Shown here in pieces: positions 18,189 to 26,911 of a stretch of 64,000 bases of DNA; position 1 is the first letter of the stretch; each line of letters starts with the position of its first letter. The notes under the pieces are model-generated. The model ran no database searches, was not told the DNA's origin, and saw only the letters and a program-made list of their open reading frames with translations. The stretch is from the NCBI RefSeq assembly GCF_017876575.1, contig NZ_JAGIOE010000001.1, positions 682,001-746,000 of the forward strand, in the 5' to 3' direction. Made by a program: the position numbers and the translations under genes. This stretch comes from Paeniglutamicibacter psychrophenolicus. Its GTDB lineage: Bacteria; Actinomycetota; Actinomycetes; Actinomycetales; Micrococcaceae.

Positions 18189-18839
18189 GTGATCCGGATC
18201 GTGCTGGTCGATGACGAGAACCTGGTCCGTGCCGGGCTGCGCATGATCCTGGAGTCAGATCCGCGCATCGAGGTCGTTGGAGAATGCGCCGACGGCCGGG
18301 CGGCGGTGTCCCTGGTGGCCTCGCTGGCGCCGGACCTGGTCCTGATGGACATCCGGATGCCCGTCATGGACGGGCTGAGCGCCAGCGAGGCGATCCTGCG
18401 GGCCAGTCCCGGCCAAAAGATCCTGGTCCTGACCACGTTCAACACCGATGAGATGGTCCTGACCGCGCTGAAGATGGGTGCCAGCGGATTCCTGCTCAAG
18501 GACACCCCGCCGGCCGACCTCATGAACGCCATCAACCAGGTGGCCGCCGGGCGGACCATGCTCTCCGAATCGGTCACCAAGCAGCTGATCTCGGTGGCCG
18601 GTTCGCGCCCGGAGAGCTCGCGGCGCAACCTGGCCCTGGAGAAACTGGGCGTGCTCACCGGGCGGGAACGGGAGATCGCGGTGGCGATGGCCCGCGGCCA
18701 CTCCAACCAGGAGATCGCGCAGAAGCTGTTCATCTCGCTGGCGACCGTGAAAACCCACATTGGCCGGGTGCTGGAGAAGCTGGGCATGGACAACCGCGTC
18801 CAGGTGGCGCTGTGCGTCTTCGAATCAGAAGTCCGCTAA
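18189..18839 (+). CDS. Response regulator, NarL/FixJ family (system 2)
   Basis: A 216-residue regulator with receiver motifs LVDDEN, phospho-acceptor Asp54 in VLMDIRMPVMDG and LLKDTP. A LuxR-type helix-turn-helix follows (LTGREREIAVAMARGHSNQE, TVKTHIGRVLEKLGM). The start is one of three in-frame GTGs (18162, 18171, 18189). The last gives the standard MIRIVLVDD beginning and avoids overlapping the kinase, so it is preferred. The end overlaps the stop of the convergent LLM oxidoreductase by four bases. Confidence 0.88.
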   Translation: MIRIVLVDDENLVRAGLRMILESDPRIEVVGECADGRAAVSLVASLAPDLVLMDIRMPVMDGLSASEAILRASPGQKILVLTTFNTDEMVLTALKMGASGFLLKDTPPADLMNAINQVAAGRTMLSESVTKQLISVAGSRPESSRRNLALEKLGVLTGREREIAVAMARGHSNQEIAQKLFISLATVKTHIGRVLEKLGMDNRVQVALCVFESEVR

Positions 18840-19978
18840 CGGCCTGCGGGCTGCGGGCCGGCCGCAGGCGTGCTCCCGGGCAGGCCTTCCTGAATCGAGG
18901 GGAGTCCGTAGTGGTCGGCTATCAGCTCCACGGTCCGGGACTGGGCGCGGCGTGAATGGCCGCCGACCACGAGCATCACCTCGTTGACACCTGTCTGCCG
19001 GTGGATCGATTCCAGGCCGTCGGCGACCCGGGCGGCGTTGCCGTGCAGCGTGCGGTCGGTCCATTCGTCGAGGATTGCGCGCTCGTGCGTGTCGGCCGGG
19101 TAGGCGGCGACCTCGTCCGGGGGCAGCATGGCAAAGGGCTTGCGCTGGAACATGCGCATCATCGCCATCGCCGTGGACGTCGACTGGCGGTGTGCCTCGG
19201 CCGGGTCGTTGTCGGCGATCGCGCCCACGCTGACCAGGCTGTAGGGCTGGTCCAGCAGCTCCGAGGGCCGGAAGTTCTCGCGGTACAGCCGCATGGCAGT
19301 GGCGACGTCGGCGCTGCCGAACTGCAGGGCGAAGGCGTAGGGGCGGCCCAGCTGGCCCGCCAGCTGCGCCGAGTACGGGGAGGAGCCCAGGATCCAGACC
19401 TCGGGATTCGTCTCGGGCCGGGGGACCCGGTTCTGCTCCGCGAGCCAGGGACCGGGCACGGCGTGGACGTCGTGGTACGGGTGGCCCTGCGGGAAGTCGT
19501 CGTTGATGAACCCGAGCAGTTCCAGCACCTGCTGGGGAAAGTCGTCGTTCGCGTTGTGGCGCCGCCGCAGCGCTGCTGCCGTCTGCCCATCGGTTCCCGG
19601 AGCGCGGCCGAGCCCAAGGTCGATGCGCCCCGGGGCGAGCGACTCGAGCATGCCGAACTGTTCGGCGATCACCAGCGGCGCGTGGTTGGGCAGCATCACG
19701 CCGCCGGCACCGAGGCGGATGCGCCTGGTCTCGCCGGTCAGGCGCGCCACCATCAGCTGGGGCGAAGACGTAATGGCACCGGGCATGGCGTGGTGCTCGG
19801 ACATCCAGAAGCGTTCAAAGCCCCGTTTCTCCGCTAATTGAGCCAGCGAGATGATCTCCGCGAACGTTTGCTGTGCCGTCTGCCCCACTCCGGTGAGGGC
19901 GTTGTCGAGCACCGAAAGAGCGAAGGGTGCATTGCCCGAAGGACGTGCCTGGGTCATGGATGGCATCTCGTTTCTCAT
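18836..19978 (-). CDS. LLM class flavin-dependent oxidoreductase (luciferase-like)
   Basis: The 380-residue TIM-barrel protein belongs to the bacterial luciferase-like/LLM group. Its family signature is SVLDNALTGVGQT at the N-terminus, with FWMSEHHAMPGAITSSPQ, RIRLGAGGVMLPNH and RIDLGLGRAPGTD in the barrel. Members use FMNH2 or F420 for oxidations; the cofactor and substrate here are not evident. TACGAT six bases upstream supports the ATG at 19978, though ATGs at 19963 and 19957 are possible. It diverges from the CGNR zinc-finger gene across a 67-base gap. Confidence 0.87.
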   Translation of the reverse strand: MRNEMPSMTQARPSGNAPFALSVLDNALTGVGQTAQQTFAEIISLAQLAEKRGFERFWMSEHHAMPGAITSSPQLMVARLTGETRRIRLGAGGVMLPNHAPLVIAEQFGMLESLAPGRIDLGLGRAPGTDGQTAAALRRRHNANDDFPQQVLELLGFINDDFPQGHPYHDVHAVPGPWLAEQNRVPRPETNPEVWILGSSPYSAQLAGQLGRPYAFALQFGSADVATAMRLYRENFRPSELLDQPYSLVSVGAIADNDPAEAHRQSTSTAMAMMRMFQRKPFAMLPPDEVAAYPADTHERAILDEWTDRTLHGNAARVADGLESIHRQTGVNEVMLVVGGHSRRAQSRTVELIADHYGLPSIQEGLPGSTPAAGPQPAGR

Positions 19979-19984
19979 GGAAGA

Positions 19985-19990
19985 ATCGTA
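19985..19990 (-). promoter_or_regulatory. Putative -10 element of the LLM oxidoreductase gene (leaderless)
   Basis: TACGAT on the minus strand ends six bases before the ATG at 19978. Confidence 0.45.
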
Positions 19991-20045
19991 AATTAAACGT
20001 GACTCTCAGGCTAGCGTCTTATCATGGAAAAATACAGCTGATACC

Positions 20046-20645
20046 ATGAGATCTATGTCAAGGATTCCGTTTCCCACCGCTCCCGGCGCCGACGACCACC
20101 CGAGCCTCGCCCTGGTCAATAGCGCTGTGACCCTCCCCGGCGGGCATGAGGCGGACGAGCTGGGAAGCCCGGCCGAGGCCACCGCATGGCTCGTTGGCCA
20201 CCGCCTGGTTCCTGCCGAAACCACCCTGCTCGCCTATTGCCAGGGCCAGCTCACGACACTGCGCGGCAATTTGCGCGCCATCTTCACTGCCCGGGTGGCC
20301 GGCACCGCTCCCGAGCCGGAGGCCGTGGAAGGCGTGAATCGGGCGCTGGTGAAGGTCCCCAGTGCACTGCTGCTGCACTTCGACGACGACAGCGGACTGC
20401 ACCGGGTCCCGCGGCACCCGGTGACCCAGCTGGTCGAACACGCCATGGCCCAGATCGCGGAGGATGCGGCCGCATTGCTGACCGGAGGCCAGGCCGGCAT
20501 GGTCGCGCAGTGCGAATCCGAGCCCTGCGACCGGTTCTTCCTGCGAACGCACGCCCGTCGATGCTGGTGCTCCACCCGCTGCGGCGACCGTGTGCGGGCG
20601 GCCCGGGCCTACGCCCGCAAGTTGGAACGGGCCCAGGCCGGCTGA
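20046..20645 (+). CDS. ABATE / CGNR zinc-finger domain protein, likely regulator
   Basis: A 199-residue protein. The N-terminal ABATE domain begins at HPSLALVNSAVTLPGG. The C-terminal CGNR-type zinc finger has cysteines in CESEPCDRFF and CWCSTRCGDR. The eponymous CGNR is CGDR here, an Asn-to-Asp change. These proteins are presumed stress-related DNA-binding regulators; experimental knowledge is sparse. It diverges from the LLM oxidoreductase, an arrangement that suggests it regulates that gene (inference). A second in-frame ATG lies three codons into the gene. Confidence 0.83.
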   Translation: MRSMSRIPFPTAPGADDHPSLALVNSAVTLPGGHEADELGSPAEATAWLVGHRLVPAETTLLAYCQGQLTTLRGNLRAIFTARVAGTAPEPEAVEGVNRALVKVPSALLLHFDDDSGLHRVPRHPVTQLVEHAMAQIAEDAAALLTGGQAGMVAQCESEPCDRFFLRTHARRCWCSTRCGDRVRAARAYARKLERAQAG

Positions 20646-20742
20646 TTCCGGGCCCCGTGGGGAAACCCCGTACGCCGAAAGATTGACTGGATCGATGGCA
20701 AAGATCATCCACTTGGGCGGCGACGCACCGTGGGAAACTCCG

Positions 20743-20748
20743 TACCGT
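20743..20748 (+). promoter_or_regulatory. Putative -10 element of the ABC transporter unit (leaderless)
   Basis: TACCGT ends seven bases before the ATG at 20756. TTGACT further upstream (about 20683) is too distant to pair with it. Confidence 0.4.
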
Positions 20749-20755
20749 TGGAGAC

Positions 20756-21706
20756 ATGATCACAGCAGAGGCACTGACCAAGAACTACGGCACCAAGCGT
20801 GCGGTTGACGGGGTTACCTTTACCGTCCAGCCGGGCAAGGTCACAGGCTTCCTCGGCCCGAACGGCGCGGGAAAATCCACGACAATGCGCATGATCGTCG
20901 GCCTTGACCGGCCATCGTTCGGCAACGTGACGGTCAACGGCCGCAGGTACGCCGAACACGCTGCACCGTTGCGCGAGGTCGGCGCCCTGCTGGAAGCCAA
21001 ATCAGTGCACCGCTCGCGCAGCGCACGCACCCACCTGCGGGCCCTGGCGGCTACCCACTCGATCCCCAACACCAGGGTCGACGAGGTCATCGAACTCACC
21101 GGACTGGGTGCCGTCGCGACCAAGAAGGTCGGCGGCTTCTCCTTGGGCATGGGCCAGCGCCTGGGCATCGCGGTCGCACTGCTGGGGGACCCGCAAACCC
21201 TGATCCTCGACGAACCGGTCAACGGCCTGGACCCCGAGGGCGTGCTGTGGGTCCGCAACCTCGCCCGCCACCAGGCATCCCAGGGCAAGACGGTGTTCAT
21301 CTCCTCGCACCTGATGAGCGAAATGGCCCTGACCGCCGACCACCTGATCGTCATCGGGCGCGGGCGCATCATTGCCGACGCCCCCATCGACGCGGTCATC
21401 GGCGGGAGCAACGTGCCCACCTGCATGGTCAAGACCGACTCGGCCGAAGACCTGATGAACGCGCTGGCCGCCGAAAACGTGCAATTGACCCGGATGGATG
21501 CGCAAACCATCCAGGTCGCCGGCCTCGATGGCCGCGCGATTGCGGCCCGCGCCCTGGACAGGCAGATCCTGCTCTACGAGCTGACACCCGTGAAGCAGTC
21601 CCTCGAAGAGGCCTACATGGCACTGACCCAGGACGAGGTCGAATACCGCTCCCACGCCGGCGCCGACATGGATGCCGCGATTTCCGGAAAGCAGGCCCAG
21701 CGATGA
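20756..21706 (+). CDS. ABC transporter ATP-binding protein (export/resistance type)
   Basis: A 316-residue ATPase. Walker A is GPNGAGKST near residue 38, the signature SLGMGQRLGIA near 144, and Walker B TLILDEPVNGLDPEG. The C-terminal extension (about residues 220-316) resembles DrrA/BcrA-type bacitracin and drug exporters. It is the first gene of a five-gene unit: its stop overlaps the permease ATG (ATGA), and the kinase, regulator and a small membrane protein follow. The gene order suggests an envelope-stress or antibiotic-responsive exporter controlled by the adjacent two-component system (inference). Confidence 0.88.
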   Translation: MITAEALTKNYGTKRAVDGVTFTVQPGKVTGFLGPNGAGKSTTMRMIVGLDRPSFGNVTVNGRRYAEHAAPLREVGALLEAKSVHRSRSARTHLRALAATHSIPNTRVDEVIELTGLGAVATKKVGGFSLGMGQRLGIAVALLGDPQTLILDEPVNGLDPEGVLWVRNLARHQASQGKTVFISSHLMSEMALTADHLIVIGRGRIIADAPIDAVIGGSNVPTCMVKTDSAEDLMNALAAENVQLTRMDAQTIQVAGLDGRAIAARALDRQILLYELTPVKQSLEEAYMALTQDEVEYRSHAGADMDAAISGKQAQR

Positions 21707-22566
21707 GCACCGAAACCATGAAACGGCCTCGTGCTGCAGCACCCGGGGCCGCCGGGGCCGGAAGGCTCAGCTTCCCCGGAGTGCTGCGCAGCGAATTCAT
21801 CAAGTTCTTCTCGCTGCCCTCCACCATGATCCTGATCCTGTCCACCTTCGTGGTCATGGTGGGGATCGCCGCGCTCGGCGTCTGGGGCGTCGGCGCCTCC
21901 CTGCAGGCGATGGCTGCCCAGCCGGAGATGGCCGCCGAGATGGGGGACATCACCGTGCTCGCCGCCTCGCTGCCGGGCAGCGGAATGATCGTTGCCCAGT
22001 TGATCATCGGCGCCCTGGCCGTGATGGTGATGAGCTCCGAATTCGCGACGGGCTCGGCGCGCTCCACCTTCGTGGCCACGCCCACCCGGCAGCCGGTGCT
22101 CTGGGCCAAGACCCTGATGGTCGCCGTCGTTTCGGCGCTCGTTGCCCTCGCCTCGCTCCTGGCGGCGTTCCTGGTGTCCAGGCCGATCGCCGAGAACTAC
22201 GACCTGCCGCTGGACTTCGCCTCCGAGGTGTATCAGCGCAACCTCTGGTTCGGGGTGCTCTATGTGGTGATGGTGTCGTTGATCGGCCTGGCCCTGGGGA
22301 CGCTGCTGAAGAACTCGGCCGGCGGCATCGTGGTGCTCGCTGCGCTGTTCTTCGTGCTTCCCATCGTCGTGGACGGGCTGTCGGGCTTCGTGTCCTGGCT
22401 GGCCGACGCCGCCCGCTTCCTGCCGGACCATGCCGGAAGCGCGCTGATGCAAATGCCGGGTGCCGAGGGCGCACTGGAGCCTTGGGCCTCCGGACTCGTG
22501 GTTGGCGCCTGGATCATCGTCCCGCTGGTCGCCGCCGCCCTGTTGCTGCAACGCCGCGACATCTAG
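21703..22566 (+). CDS. ABC transporter permease (ABC-2 type)
   Basis: A 287-residue membrane protein with about six helices: ILILSTFVVMVGIAALGVWG at the start, a large loop after helix 1, then helices around VAQLIIGALAVMVMSSE, LVALASLLAAFLVS, LYVVMVSLIGLALGTLL, GIVVLAALFFVLPIVV and a C-terminal LVVGAWIIVPLVAAALLL ending in QRRDI. The sequence EFATGSARSTFVATPTR after helix 2 is the typical ABC-2 motif. It partners with the upstream ATPase (ATGA overlap). Confidence 0.86.
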   Translation: MSTETMKRPRAAAPGAAGAGRLSFPGVLRSEFIKFFSLPSTMILILSTFVVMVGIAALGVWGVGASLQAMAAQPEMAAEMGDITVLAASLPGSGMIVAQLIIGALAVMVMSSEFATGSARSTFVATPTRQPVLWAKTLMVAVVSALVALASLLAAFLVSRPIAENYDLPLDFASEVYQRNLWFGVLYVVMVSLIGLALGTLLKNSAGGIVVLAALFFVLPIVVDGLSGFVSWLADAARFLPDHAGSALMQMPGAEGALEPWASGLVVGAWIIVPLVAAALLLQRRDI

Positions 22567-22583
22567 AACACGCCGTTGCTCGG

Positions 22584-22589
22584 TAGGCT
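22584..22589 (+). promoter_or_regulatory. Putative -10 element of the third sensor kinase gene
   Basis: TAGGCT ends seven bases before the ATG at 22597, in the 30-base gap after the permease. It may give the kinase-regulator pair its own leaderless transcript. Confidence 0.4.
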
Positions 22590-22596
22590 CAGGGAC

Positions 22597-23934
22597 ATGA
22601 GTGAAAACACGGCGCCGCTCGCCTCCGGGGACCCGGAGGCGAGCTTTGCCGAGATCTCGGCACAACGCATCGGCCCGCTGCGCGCCCTCATGCGCCGCCG
22701 CCCGGTGCTGGTCGACACCTCGGTGGTGCTGCTGTACTTCCTGCTGACCATCGTGAGCCTGGTCGAATCGGTGCTCTCGGAGCATTGGGCCACCACCGGC
22801 CTGTTGACGATCACCGGAGCCTGGCTGTACTTCCGGCGCCGCTGGCCGATGTTCGTGCTGATCATGGTGGTGCTCTTCGACTCGGCCGCAACGCTGCTGG
22901 ATTCCTCGTATTTCGGCGGTAGCGCCGGGTTGTGGATCGCGCTCTATGCCGCCTCCACCAAATATGCCGCTAGGCGCATGTTCGCGTTGACTGCCCTGAT
23001 CACCGCGCTGCAGGGGCTGATCTTCGTGATCATCGGCCTGCCGGCGATGTTCACGGATTCCGCAGAGGACCAGGCCGCGCTGGCGGAAATCGGCGGGCGG
23101 AACCTGACCATCACGCTTTCCCTGGCCTTCCTGCTGGGGTCCAATGCCGCGGCCGTGGCGATCGGTGCGGCGGTGCGCAACCACCGGCTGCACGAGGCCG
23201 AGCTGGACAACTGGGCCAAGCGTGTCCAGACCCTGGCCCAGGTGCGCGAACGCACCCGCATCGCCCGCGAGATGCACGACGTGGTCGCGCACTCGCTCTC
23301 GGTGATGATCGCACTGTCCGACGGGGCGGCGGTGGTGCTCAAGCGCGATCCCGTCCGTGCCGCGGAGGTGCTGGCGGAACTCTCCGGCACCGGGCGGCGC
23401 GCGCTGGGGGACATGCGACGGGTCATCGGGGTGCTGCGCACCGGGGACGGGGCGTCCCTGGAACCGCAACCCGCCGGAGGGTCGCTGGAGGAAATGCTCG
23501 CCGGGTTCAGGGTGGCCGGTCTGCCGCTGCGCTATTCCACCTCGGGCCCGGCGCTGCCGGACGACGCCACCTTCCAGCTGACCGTCCACCGCATCATCCA
23601 GGAATCGCTGACCAACGTGCTGCGCTACGGACGCAACGTCACCGCGGTCGAGGTGTCGGTGGCACGGGTGCAGCAGGACGTCACGGTGCGCATCCACGAC
23701 GACGGCACGCACCAGGAGGCACGCCGCGAACTGGTCGGATCCGCCCAGGGCATCCGCGGCATGAAGGAACGCGCCGCGCTCTTCGACGGCACGCTGTACG
23801 CCGGGCCCGCCCCCGCCGGCGGCTGGAGCGTGCTGGCCAAACTCAAGCTGCCGCACCCGACCCGCTGCCCCGAAAAAACGCCCGGGGGCACCGGCACCCA
23901 AACCGAACCCAAGACCCAACACCAAGGATCGTGA
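22597..23934 (+). CDS. Sensor histidine kinase, DesK/NarL-partner type (system 3)
   Basis: A 445-residue kinase with about six helices between residues 40 and 195. The HisKA_3 domain carries the phospho-accepting His227 in REMHDVVAHSLSVMIALS. The ATPase domain has ESLTNVLRYGRN, a D-x-G box HDDGTHQEARR, and GIRGMKERAALFDG. The C-terminal tail is Pro/Thr-rich. The start at 22597 is taken instead of an upstream TTG. The stop overlaps the GTG of the response regulator. Its position after an ABC-2 exporter suggests control of that exporter. Confidence 0.87.
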   Translation: MSENTAPLASGDPEASFAEISAQRIGPLRALMRRRPVLVDTSVVLLYFLLTIVSLVESVLSEHWATTGLLTITGAWLYFRRRWPMFVLIMVVLFDSAATLLDSSYFGGSAGLWIALYAASTKYAARRMFALTALITALQGLIFVIIGLPAMFTDSAEDQAALAEIGGRNLTITLSLAFLLGSNAAAVAIGAAVRNHRLHEAELDNWAKRVQTLAQVRERTRIAREMHDVVAHSLSVMIALSDGAAVVLKRDPVRAAEVLAELSGTGRRALGDMRRVIGVLRTGDGASLEPQPAGGSLEEMLAGFRVAGLPLRYSTSGPALPDDATFQLTVHRIIQESLTNVLRYGRNVTAVEVSVARVQQDVTVRIHDDGTHQEARRELVGSAQGIRGMKERAALFDGTLYAGPAPAGGWSVLAKLKLPHPTRCPEKTPGGTGTQTEPKTQHQGS

Positions 23935-24659
23935 GCAAAACCATGCCCGAAACCACCGACCAAACCACCGCGCGCATCGGGGTGCTGCTGGTCGACGACC
24001 AGCCGCTGCTGCGCATGGGATTCCGCCTCATCCTCGAGGGCGAGGAGGACCTGGCGGTCCTCGGCGAAGCCTCCGACGGGGCCGAGGGGGTGGCCCTGGC
24101 CGCCGCGCTGAAGCCCGACGTGGTGCTCATGGACGTGCGCATGCCGGTCATGGACGGCATCGAGGCCACCGGACGCATCGTGCGCGAACACCCGGAGGCG
24201 AAGGTCATCATCCTGACCACCTTCGACCTGGACGAGTACGCCTTCGCCGGGCTGCAGGCCGGGGCCAGCGCCTTCCTGCTCAAGGACGTCGCGCCCGAGG
24301 AACTTGTCAATGCGGTGCGTCTGGTGGCCTCCGGGGATGCGGTCGTCGCCCCGCGGGTGACGGCCAGGCTGCTGGAGACCTATGTGCGCAACGGCGGGGC
24401 CGGGAAGGCCGCGGCACCTACCCCCGAACGCGACCCGCTGCTGGGGGATTTGACCCCGCGCGAGCTCGAGGTGCTCGGGGCCATGGCCGAGGGGCTGTCC
24501 AACGCGGAAATCGCGCACCGCTTCTTCCTCTCCGAGGCCACCGTGAAGACCCACGTGCGCCGGATCCTGACCAAGCTGCACCTGCGCGACCGCGTGCAGG
24601 CAGTGGTCTACGCGTACGAAACCGGGTTGGTCGTCCCCAGCCAGGGGCTGGACTACTAA
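23931..24659 (+). CDS. Response regulator, NarL/FixJ family (system 3)
   Basis: A 242-residue regulator. Receiver motifs are LLVDDQP, phospho-acceptor Asp68 in VVLMDVRMPVMDG and LLKDVAP. A linker with Gly/Ala/Pro (about residues 150-165) separates the LuxR helix-turn-helix (LTPRELEVLGAMAEGLSNAE, TVKTHVRRILTKLHLRDR). The start is the GTG at 23931, whose first bases overlap the kinase stop; ATG 23943 is an alternative. It is coupled to a 56-residue membrane protein seven bases downstream. Confidence 0.88.
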   Translation: MSKTMPETTDQTTARIGVLLVDDQPLLRMGFRLILEGEEDLAVLGEASDGAEGVALAAALKPDVVLMDVRMPVMDGIEATGRIVREHPEAKVIILTTFDLDEYAFAGLQAGASAFLLKDVAPEELVNAVRLVASGDAVVAPRVTARLLETYVRNGGAGKAAAPTPERDPLLGDLTPRELEVLGAMAEGLSNAEIAHRFFLSEATVKTHVRRILTKLHLRDRVQAVVYAYETGLVVPSQGLDY

Positions 24660-24665
24660 GGAAGC

Positions 24666-24836
24666 ATGCCCATGAACCCCGAATTCCTGCGCAGCCCCTG
24701 GCTGCTGCTGGCCGTGGTGCTGGGGGTGCTCGGCACCTTCCTGATCACGCTCTTCGCGCTGCCCATCCCCGGTTGGGCTAGCATCGTGCTGGGGGTCGGC
24801 GCCCTCGTGGTGGCCCTGGTCCGCACCCGCTACTAG
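24666..24836 (+). CDS. Small two-helix membrane protein (56 aa)
   Basis: This short gene immediately follows the response regulator (6 bases after its TAA). AAGGAAG spans the junction; the ATG at 24666, or the one two codons later at 24672 with better spacing, starts translation. The product has two hydrophobic segments, LLLAVVLGVLGTFLITLFAL and IVLGVGALVVALV, joined by PIPGWAS, and ends RTRY. I do not recognise a family. Its place at the end of an ABC exporter / kinase / regulator unit suggests an accessory of the transporter or a modulator of the kinase (inference). Confidence 0.7.
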   Translation: MPMNPEFLRSPWLLLAVVLGVLGTFLITLFALPIPGWASIVLGVGALVVALVRTRY

Positions 24837-24918
24837 GGCCCGGATCCCCGGTCCCACACACCTTTTTCGGCACCACACCGCCGGAGCCCCCGCCCGCCAC
24901 CTACGTCAAGGGAACTCA

Positions 24919-26196
24919 ATGTCCAGCGCAGCCATCGAGCACATCAACGACCTCTCCGCCTTCGTCGCGGCCTCGCCCTCCTCCTTCCACGCCGCCGCGG
25001 AGGCCGCCCGCCGGCTGGACGCGGCCGGGTTCACGGCCCTTTCCGAGGCCGACGCCTGGGAGCCTGTCCCCGGAGGGCACTACGTCATCCGCGACGGGGC
25101 GATCATCGCCTGGGTCCGGCCCGCATCCGCCGGCGCCACCACCGGCTTCCACATCCTGGGCTCGCACACCGATTCACCCTCCTTCAAACTCAAGCCAAAG
25201 CCCACCACCGGCGCGCACGGCTGGCTGCAGGCAGGCGTCGAGGTCTACGGCGGCCCGCTGCTGAACTCCTGGCTGGACCGCGAGCTGGTGCTCGCCGGGC
25301 GCCTGGTGCTGCGTGACGGCACCGAAGTGCTGGCGCGCACCGCCCCGATGCTGCGCTTCCCGCAGCTGGCCATCCACCTGGACCGCGCGGTGAACGAGGG
25401 CCTGGCCCTGGACAAGCAGCAGCACATGAACCCGGTGTGGGGGATCGGGGACCCGGCCGAATCCGACGTGCTGGCCGTGCTGGCCGCATCCGCCGGAGTG
25501 GATGCGGCCGACATCGGCGGCTACGACGTGGTGGTGGCCGACGCGCAGGAAGGGCAGGTCTTCGGCGGAGCCAACGAATTCTTCGCCTGCGGCCGGCTGG
25601 ACAACCTCTCCTCGATGCACGCCTCGCTTCTCGCGCTTATCGCCCACGCGGCCACCGGCGGCGGGGAGCACATCGCGGTGCTGGCCGCCTTCGACCACGA
25701 GGAGATCGGCTCGGCCTCCCGCTCCGGGGCCTGCGGCCCCCTGCTGCAGGACGTGCTCGAGCGCATCGGGCACACCCTGGGCGCCACGGGCGAGGACCGC
25801 AACCGCGCCTACGCGGATTCGTTCTGCCTCTCCGCGGACGCCGGGCACTCGGTGCACCCCAACTATCCCGGGCGCCACGACCCGGCCAACCGCCCGCTGC
25901 TGGGAGCCGGCCCGCTGCTGAAGATCAACGCCAACCAGCGCTATGCCACCGACGCGGTGGGCGCGGCGCTCTTTGCCCGGCTCTGCGCGCAGGCGGATGT
26001 CCCGTACCAGGAGTTCGTCTCCAACAACCAGATGCCTTGCGGTTCGACCATCGGCCCGCTGACCGCCACCCGGCTGGGCATCCGCACCGTGGACGTGGGC
26101 ATCCCGCTGCTTTCCATGCACTCGGCCCGCGAGCTGTGCGGCGTGGAAGACCCGCTGCGCCTGGCCAAGATCTCCGCCGCGTTCTTCGCCGCCTGA
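24919..26196 (+). CDS. M18 family aminopeptidase
   Basis: A 425-residue zinc aminopeptidase of the aspartyl aminopeptidase family (PepC/ApeB-like), releasing N-terminal residues from peptides in the cytosol. The metal-ligand and active-site motifs are present: LGSHTDSPSFKLKP near residue 77, an acidic VVVADAQEG region, AAFDHEEIGSASRSGACGPL near residue 255, and SADAGHSVHPNYPGRHD near residue 300. The His in LLSMHSARELCG lies at the C-terminus. Full length. The start follows AAGGGAACTCA. Probably monocistronic or with the acetyltransferase 22 bases downstream. Confidence 0.93.
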   Translation: MSSAAIEHINDLSAFVAASPSSFHAAAEAARRLDAAGFTALSEADAWEPVPGGHYVIRDGAIIAWVRPASAGATTGFHILGSHTDSPSFKLKPKPTTGAHGWLQAGVEVYGGPLLNSWLDRELVLAGRLVLRDGTEVLARTAPMLRFPQLAIHLDRAVNEGLALDKQQHMNPVWGIGDPAESDVLAVLAASAGVDAADIGGYDVVVADAQEGQVFGGANEFFACGRLDNLSSMHASLLALIAHAATGGGEHIAVLAAFDHEEIGSASRSGACGPLLQDVLERIGHTLGATGEDRNRAYADSFCLSADAGHSVHPNYPGRHDPANRPLLGAGPLLKINANQRYATDAVGAALFARLCAQADVPYQEFVSNNQMPCGSTIGPLTATRLGIRTVDVGIPLLSMHSARELCGVEDPLRLAKISAAFFAA

Positions 26197-26218
26197 TCGG
26201 CTTCGGGAGCTGCGGAGG

Positions 26219-26845
26219 ATGGGCGGGGAGGCGGAGAACCACGGGGATGAGCGCCGGGAGGGACTTGGAACCAAGCCCGTCCTGGTGGGGGAGCGGGTCA
26301 TCCTGCGCCCCTTCACCGAGGCGGACATCGTGGCCATGGGCCCGATCCTTGCCGACCCCGAGGTCTTGAAGCTGACCGGGTCGGTGCATTCGACCCGGGA
26401 CGCCGAGTCGGCCGACCCGCGCCTCGACGCCGCCACCAGAACATGGTACGAGGGGCTCGCCGCGCGCAACGACAGGCTCGACCTGGCCGTGGTGGACGCC
26501 GCCGGCGGGCACTGCGTGGGCGAGGTGGTGCTCAACAACCTGGATGCGGAAAACCGCTCGTGCGGCTTCCGGATCCTGCTCGGGCCCGCCGGCCGGAACC
26601 GGTCACTGGGCTCGGAGGCGACCGCGCTGCTGCTGGAGCATGCCTTCAGCAATACGACGCTGCACCGCATTGCCCTGGAGGTCTACGACTTCAACCCGCG
26701 CGCCCGGCACGTCTACGAGCGCGCCGGATTCAGCCTGGAGGGCACGGCGCGGGCAGCGCTGCTCTTTGACGGGCAGTTCATCGATGCACACGTGTTCTCC
26801 ATCCTGGCCACGGACCCCCGCCCGGGCCCCGCTGCCCGTTCCTGA
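26219..26845 (+). CDS. GNAT family N-acetyltransferase (RimJ/RimL type)
   Basis: A 208-residue acetyl-CoA-dependent acetyltransferase. The N-terminal strand VLVGERVILRPFTEADIVAM is characteristic of RimJ/RimL-like members. The acetyl-CoA loop is present as LGPAGRNRSLGSEATALLLE, followed by LHRIALEVYDFNPRARHVYE and the C-terminal GFSLEGTARAALLFDGQF. The acceptor (protein N-terminus or small molecule) is unknown. The ATG at 26219 sits directly behind GCGGAGG, which is unusually tight, so a start a few codons later is possible. It lies 22 bases after the M18 peptidase. Confidence 0.85.
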   Translation: MGGEAENHGDERREGLGTKPVLVGERVILRPFTEADIVAMGPILADPEVLKLTGSVHSTRDAESADPRLDAATRTWYEGLAARNDRLDLAVVDAAGGHCVGEVVLNNLDAENRSCGFRILLGPAGRNRSLGSEATALLLEHAFSNTTLHRIALEVYDFNPRARHVYERAGFSLEGTARAALLFDGQFIDAHVFSILATDPRPGPAARS

Positions 26846-26911
26846 GCCCCGTGGCCTGCCGGCCACCCGCGCGTCACCCGGTGTTCACCCGCCCGTGCTT
26901 TGCTCGCGGAC

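Noticed and set aside
21613-23925. 770-codon minus-strand ORF opposite the permease and third kinase
   Set aside because: Compositional shadow of high-GC coding DNA; the plus strand holds recognisable transporter and kinase genes.
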